Below, in pieces: positions 17,443 through 25,737 of a stretch of 39,901 bases of DNA. The first letter of the stretch is position 1. Each line of letters opens with the position of its first letter. The notes beneath the pieces were generated by a model. It had not been told where the DNA came from. It did not search any database and worked only from the letters and a program-made list of their open reading frames with translations. Position numbers and translations under genes: made by a program. The stretch covers positions 1 to 39,901 of the forward strand of contig DLAC01000059.1 of the NCBI GenBank assembly GCA_002493865.1. Reading direction: 5' to 3'. The stretch is from Caryophanales bacterium UBA7057. GTDB lineage: Bacteria; Bacillota_I; Bacilli_A; RF39; UBA660.

Positions 17443-17736
17443 ATGTATGATTCTTTAGATATTCAGGATATCGATTCATTTACATTTACGAGTAATCTAA
17501 TCGATATTCGAGATAAATATCAATATCTACTAGGACACCTTCCAAATGCAAAAAATATTCCATATACTTATTTAGTAATGATGCCTGAGAATTACTTAAA
17601 AAAAGAGGAAACTTATTATATATATTGTAGTCATGGAGAAAAAAGTAGAAAAATCTGTAGTCATTTACAAGAACTAGGATACCATGTAGTAGATCTAATT
17701 GGCGGATATGAAGCCTATTTAGACAAGAAGGAATGA
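17443..17736 (+). CDS. Single-domain rhodanese-like protein
   Basis: This 97-residue cytosolic protein is one rhodanese domain. IDIRDKYQYLLGHLPNAKNIPY is the CH2-type motif, and YIYCSHGEKSRK is the active-site loop, with the Cys that would carry persulfide sulfur. GYHVVDLIGGYEAYL closes the domain. A six-residue loop CSHGEKS is typical of sulfurtransferases such as PspE/YqhL relatives. It is a monocistronic gene between two terminators, with SD AGGTGAT before ATG 17443. The sulfur acceptor is unknown. Confidence 0.88.
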   Translation: MYDSLDIQDIDSFTFTSNLIDIRDKYQYLLGHLPNAKNIPYTYLVMMPENYLKKEETYYIYCSHGEKSRKICSHLQELGYHVVDLIGGYEAYLDKKE

Positions 17737-17764
17737 AAAGAGGAAAATAAATTTCTCTTTTTCT
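17735..17764 (+). terminator. Terminator after the rhodanese gene
   Basis: AAAGAGGAAA pairs with TTTCTCTTT (to about 17760) around a short A/T loop, followed by TTT. Confidence 0.65.
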
Positions 17765-17806
17765 ATGGATTAAAAAAAGACTATTCCCTTTTAAAAAAAA
17801 GTGTGA

Positions 17807-17812
17807 TATAAT
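17807..17812 (+). promoter_or_regulatory. -10 box for typA
   Basis: A perfect TATAAT lies 32 bases before the typA start. The -35 region 17 bases upstream (TTCCCT) is poor. Confidence 0.5.
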
Positions 17813-17844
17813 CATCAAGGTATATTTAGGGAAGTGAATTTTAT

Positions 17845-19659
17845 ATGAAAAAAAGAAATATTGCAATTATTGCCCATGTCGATCATGGAAAAACAACTTT
17901 AGTAGATGAAATTTTAAAAACGAGTGGTACTTTTAGAGAGAATGAAAATATCAGTGATTTATCTATGGATTCTAATCAATTAGAGAAGGAACGTGGAATT
18001 ACAATTCTAGCAAAAACGACAGCCATTGACTATAAAGATTATAGAATCAATATTATGGATACTCCAGGACACGCTGACTTTGGTGGCGAAGTGGAAAGAA
18101 TTATGAATATGGTAGATGGAGTTCTTTTGGTTGTTGATGCGTATGAAGGAACAATGCCACAAACTCGTTTCGTATTAAAAAAAGCCCTTGCAGCGGGAGT
18201 AAAACCAGTCGTAGTTATTAACAAAGTAGATAAACCAAGTGCTCGTGTTGGTCAAGTCGTAGATGAGGTACTAGATTTATTTATTGAACTAGGGGCTGAT
18301 GATGATCAGCTAGATTTTAAAGTAGTATATGCTTCTGCTTTAAATGGAACTTCTAGCCTTGATCCAAATCCAGAGACTCAAACTCCAGGATTTACGGAAT
18401 TATTAGACTTAATTATCGATGAAATTCCTGCACCAAGCGGATCCAGTGAAGAGCATTTACAATTCCAACCAGCACTTCTAGATTATAATGAATTTGTTGG
18501 AAGAATTGGAATTGGTCGTGTGCAAAATGGTAAAATCAAAGTAGGACAAACGGTGAATTGTATTCGACTAGATGGAACTACGAAATCTTTCCGTATTCAA
18601 AAATTATTTGGTTATTTAGGATACAAAAGAATTGAAATTGAAGAAGCCGAAGCAGGAGATATTATTGCGATTGCTGGACTGAGTGATATTTCAGTTGGAG
18701 AAACCATTTGTGCACAAGGTGAAAATTATCCACTACCAATTTTACATATTGATGAACCAACACTTCAAATGACATTTGGTACGAATTCATCTCCATTTGT
18801 TGGAAAAGAAGGAAAATTCTTAACAGCACGTCAAATTGAAGACCGTTTAAATAAAGAACTTCAAAGAGATGTTAGTTTAAGAGTAGAACCAAGCGATGGA
18901 GAAAGTTGGCTCGTATCAGGCCGTGGAGAACTTCATTTATCAATTTTAATTGAAAATATGCGTCGTGAAGGATTTGAACTGGAAGTTTCTAAGCCAAAAG
19001 TTATCATCAAAGAAGAAAATGGAGTTAAGATGGAGCCATATGAAGATTTACAGATTGAAGTACCAGAAGAATCTGTTGGATCTGTCATTGAACAATTAGG
19101 AACTCGTGGTGCGATTATGGAAAGCATGACCAATTTTGAAAACCAAGTTCGTTTAAATTATACGGTTCCTTCACGTGGATTAATTGGTTTCATGACGGAT
19201 TTTATGACAATGACCAAAGGATATGGAATTATTAATCATACATTTAAAGAATATCGTCCTTATGAGAATATTACAGTAGGAGAGAGAAAACTAGGAGTAT
19301 TAGTATCCAATGATACGGGAAAAAGTACGGCTTACTCCCTAGGACAATTAGAAGACCGTGGAGTAATGTTTGTTGAACCAGCAACTGATGTGTATGAAGG
19401 AATGATTATTGGAGAATGTAATCGTGAAAACGATCTAGCAGTCAATGTAGTCAAAGGAAAACAATTAACCAATATGCGTGCTGCGAGTGCGGATAAAACA
19501 GTGGTTTTAAAAAGACCTCGTCCAATTACTTTAGAATATGCACTTGACTATATCAATAGTGATGAATTAGTAGAGGTAACTCCACAATCTATTCGTATTC
19601 GTAAACGTATTTTAAATACAGATCAACGAAAGAAATTTGATGCGAGAAAGAGTGCTTAG
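17845..19659 (+). CDS. typA: TypA/BipA ribosome-binding GTPase
   Basis: This 604-residue translational GTPase has the G motifs AHVDHGKTTL (G1), ERGITI (G2), DTPGHADFGGEV (G3) and NKVDKPSA (G4), then domain II, EF-G-like domains III and V, and the TypA-specific C-terminal domain (LRVEPSDGESWLVSGRGELHL, TVPSRGLIGFMTDF). It binds the 70S ribosome and acts in stress and low-temperature growth and in 50S assembly. Length and motifs are standard. GGAAGTGA precedes the ATG. A short gene follows after 15 bases and probably shares its transcript. Confidence 0.97.
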   Translation: MKKRNIAIIAHVDHGKTTLVDEILKTSGTFRENENISDLSMDSNQLEKERGITILAKTTAIDYKDYRINIMDTPGHADFGGEVERIMNMVDGVLLVVDAYEGTMPQTRFVLKKALAAGVKPVVVINKVDKPSARVGQVVDEVLDLFIELGADDDQLDFKVVYASALNGTSSLDPNPETQTPGFTELLDLIIDEIPAPSGSSEEHLQFQPALLDYNEFVGRIGIGRVQNGKIKVGQTVNCIRLDGTTKSFRIQKLFGYLGYKRIEIEEAEAGDIIAIAGLSDISVGETICAQGENYPLPILHIDEPTLQMTFGTNSSPFVGKEGKFLTARQIEDRLNKELQRDVSLRVEPSDGESWLVSGRGELHLSILIENMRREGFELEVSKPKVIIKEENGVKMEPYEDLQIEVPEESVGSVIEQLGTRGAIMESMTNFENQVRLNYTVPSRGLIGFMTDFMTMTKGYGIINHTFKEYRPYENITVGERKLGVLVSNDTGKSTAYSLGQLEDRGVMFVEPATDVYEGMIIGECNRENDLAVNVVKGKQLTNMRAASADKTVVLKRPRPITLEYALDYINSDELVEVTPQSIRIRKRILNTDQRKKFDARKSA

Positions 19660-19674
19660 TAAAAGGAAATCATC

Positions 19675-19935
19675 ATGTATCAATTCGATAAAGAAAAATC
19701 TAATCAAATGCATAGTGTGAAAACGTCAATCAATACTTCTGGAGAATGGTTATTAAAATCTATGGAAGATGAAGCAATTTCAAAAATCAAAGGAAATGGG
19801 GTATTCGGAAGACTATGTAAAGGTGCGATTCACATTTCCTGTTACTTGATAGAAACGGATATGCGTAGGAGAAAAATACTAAGAGGGGAACCGGTTTCAA
19901 AGCAAAGAACTTTCCATCTAACTTCAAAAAAATAA
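19675..19935 (+). CDS. Small basic protein of unknown function downstream of typA
   Basis: I do not recognise this 86-residue protein. It has no clear membrane segment. It contains two short blocks, SGEWLLKSMEDEAISKIKGNG and GRLCKGAIHISCYLIETDMRRRKIL, and a basic C-terminus, so a nucleic-acid or ribosome contact is possible but unproven. SD AAAGGAAAT lies before ATG 19675, only 15 bases after typA, and a strong terminator follows, so it forms an operon with typA. Normal codon pattern and SD support that it is real. Confidence 0.75.
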   Translation: MYQFDKEKSNQMHSVKTSINTSGEWLLKSMEDEAISKIKGNGVFGRLCKGAIHISCYLIETDMRRRKILRGEPVSKQRTFHLTSKK

Positions 19936-19937
19936 TG

Positions 19938-19965
19938 AAAGTACTTTTAAAAGTACTTTTTTTTT
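19938..19965 (+). terminator. Terminator of the typA operon
   Basis: AAAGTACTT pairs perfectly with AAGTACTTT around TTAA, followed by an eight-base T-run. Confidence 0.9.
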
Positions 19966-19967
19966 GT

Positions 19968-19973
19968 TATAAT
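19968..19973 (+). promoter_or_regulatory. -10 box for the gene at 19999
   Basis: TATAAT starts 3 bases after the terminator; no good -35 is seen because the area is the terminator's T-run. The longest open frame would start inside this box at 19972, so ATG 19999, with AAGGGG 7-10 bases upstream, is preferred. Confidence 0.5.
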
Positions 19974-19998
19974 GATTAAAAATAAGGGGATGTCAAAT

Positions 19999-21060
19999 AT
20001 GAATGAAAATCCAAATACAAATGAAAACCAAACTCAAACTACGGAAACAGTAGCAAGTGTAGAAACCAAAGAGGTAACGACTCCAGTAGCTCCTCAAAAT
20101 GGTGAAAATAAAGAAGTACAACCGGTGACAACGACTCCGAAAGTGGAAGATGATTTAGAAGTATTACAACCAGTAGATGCAGTAAAAGAGGTCCAGGCAC
20201 CTGAAGTAGCATCCACCAATACACCTAGTACACTTAATGCACCTACAACTCCAACCGGAGAACCAGTCGCACTTCAAACAAGTGCAACACCTGCATCACA
20301 AGCATCTTCTTCCATTTCAAATGTAGCAGGAGTAAATCCGATATTAAAAGAAACAAGTAAAGTTTCCTTTGGAACTAAGAAAACAGAAGAAGAACCAGCC
20401 AATAAATCTGCAGAGTACTCACCAATGGAAGAGAAAAAAGAAAACAAGAAGACTAGAAGTAAGATCCCACTCATCATTTTCTTTATCCTTCTTTTTGCCT
20501 TTGTATTCTTCTTACCAAATATCAATGATTACTTTAAGGAGCAAGAAGGAAAGAAGAAAATTGATGCATTTGATCGTGAACTAAGAGAAGAGGAAGAAAG
20601 ACAAAAGAAAGAAGAAGAAGAGGCAAGAAAAGAACAAGAAAAGAAAGAACAGGAAGAACAACAATATAAAACATTAACTTGTGTTTCTGCACCTGTGACA
20701 GATGTCAATACCACAACAGTGACTACCAGAGAATTCACTTACTCAGGAGATAAATTAAAGAATGCAAAAGTATCTACAAATGTTCAATATTTAGTAGTAG
20801 ATGATACGTATACAGCAAAAAAGACCGCTTGTGAGAATAAAACAATCGCAGCAGCAACTCTCACAGGTTATGAATTTAGTTGCTCTGTTGCCGAACTAGA
20901 AATTGAAGAAAGTAACAATTTTGATTTAAAAGAATTTAAAACACAAAAACTAACAAATAGTGATGGTACAGAAGAGACCATAGAAACAGAATACAAATAT
21001 GATGGTTCAGTGAAAGAAATTCAAACATCTTTAACAGCACAAGGATATACATGTCAATAG
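19999..21060 (+). CDS. Membrane-anchored protein with disordered N-terminus and Cys-containing outer domain
   Basis: I do not recognise this 353-residue protein. Order: a long Thr/Pro/Glu/Val-rich, probably disordered cytosolic region (about 1-150); one membrane helix (about 157-177, IPLIIFFILLFAFVFFLP); a strongly charged Glu/Lys coiled coil (about 190-220); and a C-terminal domain (about 225-353) that should lie outside the cell and has four Cys residues (TCVSAP, TACEN, FSCSV, final TCQ) suitable for disulfides. The N-in orientation is inferred from the positive residues before the helix. It is monocistronic, between a promoter and a strong terminator. Confidence 0.7.
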   Translation: MNENPNTNENQTQTTETVASVETKEVTTPVAPQNGENKEVQPVTTTPKVEDDLEVLQPVDAVKEVQAPEVASTNTPSTLNAPTTPTGEPVALQTSATPASQASSSISNVAGVNPILKETSKVSFGTKKTEEEPANKSAEYSPMEEKKENKKTRSKIPLIIFFILLFAFVFFLPNINDYFKEQEGKKKIDAFDRELREEEERQKKEEEEARKEQEKKEQEEQQYKTLTCVSAPVTDVNTTTVTTREFTYSGDKLKNAKVSTNVQYLVVDDTYTAKKTACENKTIAAATLTGYEFSCSVAELEIEESNNFDLKEFKTQKLTNSDGTEETIETEYKYDGSVKEIQTSLTAQGYTCQ

Positions 21061-21062
21061 AA

Positions 21063-21091
21063 GACTCAAGAAACTTGAGTTTTCTTTTTTT
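21063..21091 (+). terminator. Terminator after the gene at 19999
   Basis: ACTCAAG (21064-21070) pairs with CTTGAGT (21074-21080) around AAA, followed by a T-rich run to 21091. Confidence 0.88.
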
Positions 21092-21097
21092 GGAAAC

Positions 21098-21126
21098 TTT
21101 ACAAAAACCCCAGCATTTCTTATACT
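21098..21126 (+). promoter_or_regulatory. Promoter of proS
   Basis: TTTACA (21098-21103), 17-base spacer, TATACT (21121-21126). Only about 37 bases remain between the likely transcription start and the ATG, so there is no room for a T-box leader. Confidence 0.75.
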
Positions 21127-21169
21127 AATCTTCTAGGAAGTGTGATAAAATAAGAACAGAGGTGTATGT

Positions 21170-22603
21170 ATGAAAGAAAAACAAGTAAAAGAAATTACCA
21201 ATAGAGATGATGATTTCGCACAGTGGTATACCGATGTTTGTGTAAAAGCGGAACTTGTAGATTATTCATCTATCAAAGGATGCTTAATTATTCGACCTTA
21301 TGGATATGCAATTTGGGAGAATATTCAAAAAGAATTGGATAAGAAGTTTAAAGAAACGGGACATGAAAATGTATACATGCCAATGTTTATTTCAGAGTCT
21401 TTACTCAATAAGGAAAAGGATCATGTAGAAGGTTTTGCTCCAGAAGTGGCATGGGTAACACACGGTGGAAAAGAGGAATTACCTGAAAGACTTTGTGTAC
21501 GTCCAACGAGTGAAACTTTATTCTGTGAGCATTATGCAAATATTGTAAAGAGTTATCGTGATTTGCCAAAACTTTATAACCAATGGTGTAGTGTCGTTCG
21601 TTGGGAAAAAACGACGAGACCTTTCTTAAGAAGTAGAGAATTTTTATGGCAAGAAGGACATACAGTTCATGCAACCGCAGAGGAAGCCAAAGAAGAAACG
21701 TTAAAAATGTTAAATATATATTCGGATTTTTGTGAAAATATTTTAGCCATTCCTGTAATTCGTGGTGAAAAGACGGAAAAAGAAAAATTCGCGGGGGCAC
21801 AAAATACCTATACGATTGAGGCATTAATGCATAATGGAATTGCTTTACAGTCAGGAACTTCCCATTATTTTGGGGATAACTTTTCTAAAGCCTTCGATAT
21901 GACATTCTTAAATAAGGAAAATAAGTATCAGTATATGTATCAGACTTCTTGGGGATTATCCACTAGAATTATTGGTGCAATTATTATGACTCATGGGGAT
22001 GATCATGGTTTAGTACTTCCACCAAATATTGCGCCAATCAAAGTAAATATTATTCCCATTGGTAAAAATGATCCAGAAGTCATGGAAAAGAGTTATCAAA
22101 TTGCAAAATCTTTAAAATTAGAAAATATCTCTTGTGAAGTGGATGACCGTGAAAAATCTCCAGGATACCGTTTTGCGGAAAGTGAGATGAGAGGAATTCC
22201 TGTTCGAGTAGAAATTGGCCCAAAAGATATGGAAAAGAATACTTGCGTTTTAGTAAGACGTGATACATTAGAAAAAGTAGAAGTAAGCCTGGATAAAGTA
22301 ATAGAAGAAATCAGAAAACTATTATCTGAAATTCAAGAAAACATGTATATCTGTGCGAAACATCGAAGAGATGAAATGACGAAAACTGTTACTAGTTTTG
22401 AAGAAATGAAACATTTAGCAGAAACAGAAAATGGATTTATTCGTGCGACATGGTGTGGTAAAAGAGAATGTGAAGAGAAGATTAAAGAAGAAACAGGAAT
22501 CACTTCTAGATGCATTCCATTTAATGAAGAGTTTACAGGCGGAAAATGTATTTACTGTGGAGAAGAGGCAACGAAGCTAGTATATTGGGGAAAACAATAT
22601 TAA
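21170..22603 (+). CDS. proS: Prolyl-tRNA synthetase, short archaeal/eukaryotic type
   Basis: This 477-residue class II synthetase carries RPTSET (about 111-116) and VVRWEKTTRPFLRSREFLWQEGHT (motif 2 region). It lacks the long editing insertion of the usual bacterial ProRS and ends in the zinc-domain region with Cys pairs (CGKRECEE, SRCIPF, GGKCIYCGEE) and a C-terminal Tyr, as in the archaeal-type enzyme. It charges tRNA-Pro. This form occurs in Mycoplasma, some Clostridia and other bacteria. SD AGAGGTG precedes ATG 21170. The following membrane protein gene begins 25 bases after its stop. Confidence 0.95.
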   Translation: MKEKQVKEITNRDDDFAQWYTDVCVKAELVDYSSIKGCLIIRPYGYAIWENIQKELDKKFKETGHENVYMPMFISESLLNKEKDHVEGFAPEVAWVTHGGKEELPERLCVRPTSETLFCEHYANIVKSYRDLPKLYNQWCSVVRWEKTTRPFLRSREFLWQEGHTVHATAEEAKEETLKMLNIYSDFCENILAIPVIRGEKTEKEKFAGAQNTYTIEALMHNGIALQSGTSHYFGDNFSKAFDMTFLNKENKYQYMYQTSWGLSTRIIGAIIMTHGDDHGLVLPPNIAPIKVNIIPIGKNDPEVMEKSYQIAKSLKLENISCEVDDREKSPGYRFAESEMRGIPVRVEIGPKDMEKNTCVLVRRDTLEKVEVSLDKVIEEIRKLLSEIQENMYICAKHRRDEMTKTVTSFEEMKHLAETENGFIRATWCGKRECEEKIKEETGITSRCIPFNEEFTGGKCIYCGEEATKLVYWGKQY

Positions 22604-22628
22604 AAAGGAAATAGAAAGGGGTAAAAAT

Positions 22629-23441
22629 GTGAATTATTCAATGAAAGGTAAGGGAATTAGAAAGCTTTCTAAAAAAATGCAGATAATTTTGATAATTCTA
22701 GGTTCCTTATTATTGATTTTTGGCGGTTTCTTGTTGATTCGAAATCTAACAAAAAATGGGGATTCTAAGAATCATAAAGATTCAGAAGAAAAAGCAAAAC
22801 CAGAAAGAGAAGTTGATCTTTACACATTAATTAGTTCTTTAAATATTACAGGTCTACCTTCGGAGTATTTTGGTTACTTCTTTACAAAAGATAGTTATCG
22901 TAAAGAAGAAATTAGTTCACAAGTAAAAATTTATATGGCGATTCGTAAGATTATGGCAACTGATCCAGATACATACAAAGACCCAAGTAAAAAAATGACC
23001 ATTTCTGCATCTGAAGTAGAAAAGTCCATGAAAGAATTGTTTGGCAAAAACGTAGAAATTAAACACGAATCACTGATTGGAAATTCTTGTAGTTATTCTT
23101 CTTTTAAATATGATAAAAGTAATAAAGAATATGTACAAAAGCCAGGAGAGTGTGAAGATGAAAAAACAATTAGTATTTTGATGGAACAGGAAAGTTCTAC
23201 AAATACAGAAGAAAAAAAAGAATTTACGGTATGGGTAGCAGTTGTAGATTTCTCCTACGACAAAAACACCAATCAAATGAATTACCAATATTATAAAGAT
23301 ATAAATAAAACTGCTCCGATTGGAGTAAGTGAAAAATATGATTTAGAACCATTCAAGGGGTTAGTAAATCGCTATCGTTTTACGTTTATAAAACAGGATA
23401 AAGATTATATTTTTGATAAAGTAGAACTCATCCATTCATAA
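22629..23441 (+). CDS. Single-pass membrane protein of unknown function (GTG start)
   Basis: I do not recognise this 270-residue protein. A basic N-terminus and one membrane helix (about 19-40, IILIILGSLLLIFGGFLLI) precede a soluble outer domain (about 60-270) with a single Cys pair (NSCSYSSF, GECEDE). The start is GTG 22629: AAAGGGG lies 8 bases upstream, the next ATG at 22641 is too far from it, and an overlapping ATG at 22627 is closed by TGA at once. Its close spacing to proS suggests a shared transcript ended by the hairpin at 23443. Confidence 0.7.
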   Translation: MNYSMKGKGIRKLSKKMQIILIILGSLLLIFGGFLLIRNLTKNGDSKNHKDSEEKAKPEREVDLYTLISSLNITGLPSEYFGYFFTKDSYRKEEISSQVKIYMAIRKIMATDPDTYKDPSKKMTISASEVEKSMKELFGKNVEIKHESLIGNSCSYSSFKYDKSNKEYVQKPGECEDEKTISILMEQESSTNTEEKKEFTVWVAVVDFSYDKNTNQMNYQYYKDINKTAPIGVSEKYDLEPFKGLVNRYRFTFIKQDKDYIFDKVELIHS

Positions 23442-23442
23442 A

Positions 23443-23475
23443 AAAGAGATTCGATTGGAATCTCTTTTATTTTTC
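23443..23475. terminator. Bidirectional terminator
   Basis: AAAGAGATTC pairs perfectly with GAATCTCTTT around GATTG, with A-rich and T-rich sides. It ends the membrane-protein gene on the plus strand and the phosphoesterase gene (stop at 23467) on the minus strand. Confidence 0.9.
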
Positions 23476-24381
23476 TACAATTCTATAAAGATTGATACTA
23501 GGACGATTAAATAGTCTAAATTTATAACCACTAGTTCCTAATCCACCAGATACAAATAAGTCACTAGTATCTATCTTATAATGTTCATTTGGATATTTCT
23601 TTGCACCAGAAACTGTATAAATAGCTCCAATTTTTGGAAGACGAACTTGTCCGTTATGAGAGTGACCAGATAAGATTAATTGTGTGGGATAAGTATTTAA
23701 AATATCTGTCGTAGTATCTGGTTCATGTGTGAGTGCAATCGTAAAGAATGATCCTTCGATTGGAAAAGAAAATGCTTGTGTTGGATTAAAATCCTTTTTT
23801 AACTTGCTACCAAATCCTGTAATTAGAATTGGAGTAGTCCCTTTGGAATAAACAAAGTCATAATTATTATCTAAGATTTTAAATGCTGTCTTTGTAAATA
23901 CGACATCAAAATTACTAGTATCATAGTCATGATTTCCACGGACTGCATATAATCCAAGCCTCGCTTCTATCTTGTTTAGTTGTTCTACTAAAATCTTTAA
24001 ATCATTTTCTGTAATTTCTGAATCCTTGTCGGTTAGGTCACCAGTAAATACGACGATATCCGGTTTTAACTGATTGATTTTTTTTACTAAAATTTTTAGA
24101 TTTTTTTGGGAGAAAGTAGAATTATAGTGAAGATCTGAAAAATGAATGACCTTTAATCCGTGAAAGGATGGTGGAAGAGTTGAGTTTACGACTCGATATT
24201 CTCTAACATTTAATCCGCTTGTGCCTACAAATCGCATATAATATAAACTACCAAAAATTAAAATTATAGAAATAAGAATAATTTTTACCCATAAGAGAAT
24301 TGTTCTTTTTCGCCTTTCTTTTCTTTCTTCATCTTCCCATTCTTTTAAAATTTGGTCACTTTTTTCGGCTCTACTTAACAT
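23467..24381 (-). CDS. YkuE-like membrane-anchored metallophosphoesterase
   Basis: The 304-residue protein has a basic N-terminus, one membrane helix (about 27-48), and a calcineurin-like phosphoesterase domain with all motifs: HFSDLHYN, FTGDLTDKD, RGNHDYD, LTHEPD and LSGHSHNGQVRLP. These bind two metal ions. The YkuE/LpxH-like group includes enzymes acting on lipid or nucleotide pyrophosphates at the membrane; the substrate here cannot be told. Its start overlaps the end of the upstream CPBP protease gene by 7 bases, so the two are translated together. Confidence 0.88.
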   Translation of the reverse strand: MLSRAEKSDQILKEWEDEERKERRKRTILLWVKIILISIILIFGSLYYMRFVGTSGLNVREYRVVNSTLPPSFHGLKVIHFSDLHYNSTFSQKNLKILVKKINQLKPDIVVFTGDLTDKDSEITENDLKILVEQLNKIEARLGLYAVRGNHDYDTSNFDVVFTKTAFKILDNNYDFVYSKGTTPILITGFGSKLKKDFNPTQAFSFPIEGSFFTIALTHEPDTTTDILNTYPTQLILSGHSHNGQVRLPKIGAIYTVSGAKKYPNEHYKIDTSDLFVSGGLGTSGYKFRLFNRPSINLYRIVEK

Positions 24382-25295
24382 AGAATCACCAACGTGGACG
24401 CGATAGAAAGTAATGTTAAAGCAAAATTATGAAAGGCATGCATGATGAAAGATGTAAATACCGTTTTTGTTTTTGCATAGATAAATCCAAAGGCGATTCC
24501 TAAAGAACAATAGGGAATGAGATACGCAAGATCATAAAAAGAACTTAGTGATAGTACTACATGAAGGCCTCCAAAGATGGTGCCTGAAATTAAGATAAAG
24601 AGAGTATCGTTAGGAATCATATTACGAAAGGCTTTTCTGAAAACGATTTCCTCAATGAAGGGAGCTAAAATTCCCGTACTAATCAAAGAAATCCAAGGAG
24701 AGGCTTTAATAATCTCTTGTACCGTTTCTTCATTTCCCGCAATGGCTTTTGGTAAAAGAAAGGCAATCAGTAGATTACTAATCATCATTACAATAAAACC
24801 AAGAAACCAGTATTTAAATCCAGTATCCATATTTTTCATTTTATCCTTTGAAAAAATATGAAGTTCTTCTCTTAATTCTTTCCAGTACATTGCAAGAATA
24901 ATAAATATTAAAACAATCTGTGAAAATAAAGATAAGTAGCTCTCTGTTAAAAGACTTGCATGATCTAAATCAATTTGAAAAATTTGAATGGGAATGATTT
25001 GAAAGAAGGAAGAAAAAAAGAATAAAAAGATAATCAGTAAGCTCTTGGTGTAAACTTTTTGTAATTCTAAATTTTCTTGAACTACTAAATTAATAATTGT
25101 TCCAACCACTCCTGTAATTAAAATGCTTAGAATAGAAACTGATAAATGAATACTGTACATTAAAATACCCGTGAGTACCATCGCGATGATTCCCCATCCA
25201 TAGACCATATTTCTTGGAATTTTAAGACCACGCTTATTTTCTATAAAAAACAAAACATTATTGAATAACAAAGTTAGTAAGATACTCGTTAGCAT
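24375..25295 (-). CDS. CPBP-family intramembrane protease (CAAX/Abi type)
   Basis: This 306-residue polytopic protein has about eight hydrophobic segments. It carries the CPBP motifs in order: EEIVFR, then FGGLHVVL, then HAFHNF, the presumed glutamate and histidine active site in the membrane. Family members include CAAX prenyl proteases and bacteriocin-immunity proteins; the substrate is unknown. The start is ATG 25293-25295 because GGAGG lies 7 bases before it; an ATG two codons earlier nearly touches the SD. It is transcribed with the phosphoesterase. Confidence 0.88.
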   Translation of the reverse strand: MLTSILLTLLFNNVLFFIENKRGLKIPRNMVYGWGIIAMVLTGILMYSIHLSVSILSILITGVVGTIINLVVQENLELQKVYTKSLLIIFLFFFSSFFQIIPIQIFQIDLDHASLLTESYLSLFSQIVLIFIILAMYWKELREELHIFSKDKMKNMDTGFKYWFLGFIVMMISNLLIAFLLPKAIAGNEETVQEIIKASPWISLISTGILAPFIEEIVFRKAFRNMIPNDTLFILISGTIFGGLHVVLSLSSFYDLAYLIPYCSLGIAFGFIYAKTKTVFTSFIMHAFHNFALTLLSIASTLVILC

Positions 25296-25397
25296 AACCA
25301 TTCCTCCGATTTCTATTATAATCTTACCATAAAGTGTATAGAAAATGCTAATTTTTACTTCTTTTTTTGAATTTTACTATGTAAAACAATATTTCTA

Positions 25398-25406
25398 TGA
25401 TATAAT
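25398..25406 (+). promoter_or_regulatory. Extended -10 promoter of the rimP-infB operon
   Basis: TGATATAAT (TG-N-TATAAT) at 25398-25406 with a poor -35. The likely transcription start is near 25413, just before the leader hairpin. Confidence 0.6.
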
Positions 25407-25416
25407 GAACTTACAA

Positions 25417-25444
25417 CGAGTGGGTGACCACTCGGTTTTGTTTG
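25417..25444 (+). promoter_or_regulatory. Leader hairpin before rimP (putative attenuator)
   Basis: CGAGTGG pairs perfectly with CCACTCG around the GNRA-type loop GTGA (25417-25434), followed by GTTTTGTTTG. It forms at the very 5' end of the nusA operon transcript. The stem plus T-rich tail resembles an intrinsic terminator, so it may be an attenuator read by NusA. Alternatively it could protect the 5' end. Confidence 0.6.
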
Positions 25445-25482
25445 ATTTTTAGTAATAAAATGTAAAGGAGTGATTGGAAAGT

Positions 25483-25737
25483 ATGAAAGAAAAAGTTATA
25501 GAAGCGGTAGGAAATAGACTAGATAGTCTGGGTGTCTTTATCGATGATGTAACTTATGGGAAAGTAGAAGGAGAAAATACATTAACTATCGTGTTAGATA
25601 GTAAAGAAATGATTCCATTAAATGTTGTTGTGATGGCAACGAGGATCATCAATCCGATTCTAGATAGGTTGGATTTAATTGAGGAATCATACACATTAGA
25701 CATATATGCGAAATCAAAGAAAGAGGTAGAAGAATAA
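25483..25737 (+). CDS. rimP: RimP N-terminal domain only (short ribosome maturation factor)
   Basis: The product is 84 residues and first in the nusA operon, the conserved place of rimP. The sequence VIEAVGNRLDSLGVFIDDVTYGKVEGENTL... with TIVLDS and VVVMATRIINPILDRLDLI matches the RimP N-terminal domain and ends at YTLDIYAKSK, where the C-terminal SH3-like domain would begin. That domain, about half of a usual 150-residue RimP, is absent. The stop overlaps the nusA start (TAATG, 25735-25739), so it is not an obvious frameshift. RimP helps 30S assembly. ATG 25483 is preferred over TTG 25474, which almost touches the SD AAAGGAG. Confidence 0.75.
   Translation: MKEKVIEAVGNRLDSLGVFIDDVTYGKVEGENTLTIVLDSKEMIPLNVVVMATRIINPILDRLDLIEESYTLDIYAKSKKEVEE

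Noticed and set aside
21127..21169. T-box riboswitch before proS
   Set aside because: Only about 40 bases separate the -10 box from the start codon, too short for a T-box, and no specifier or T-box sequence is seen.
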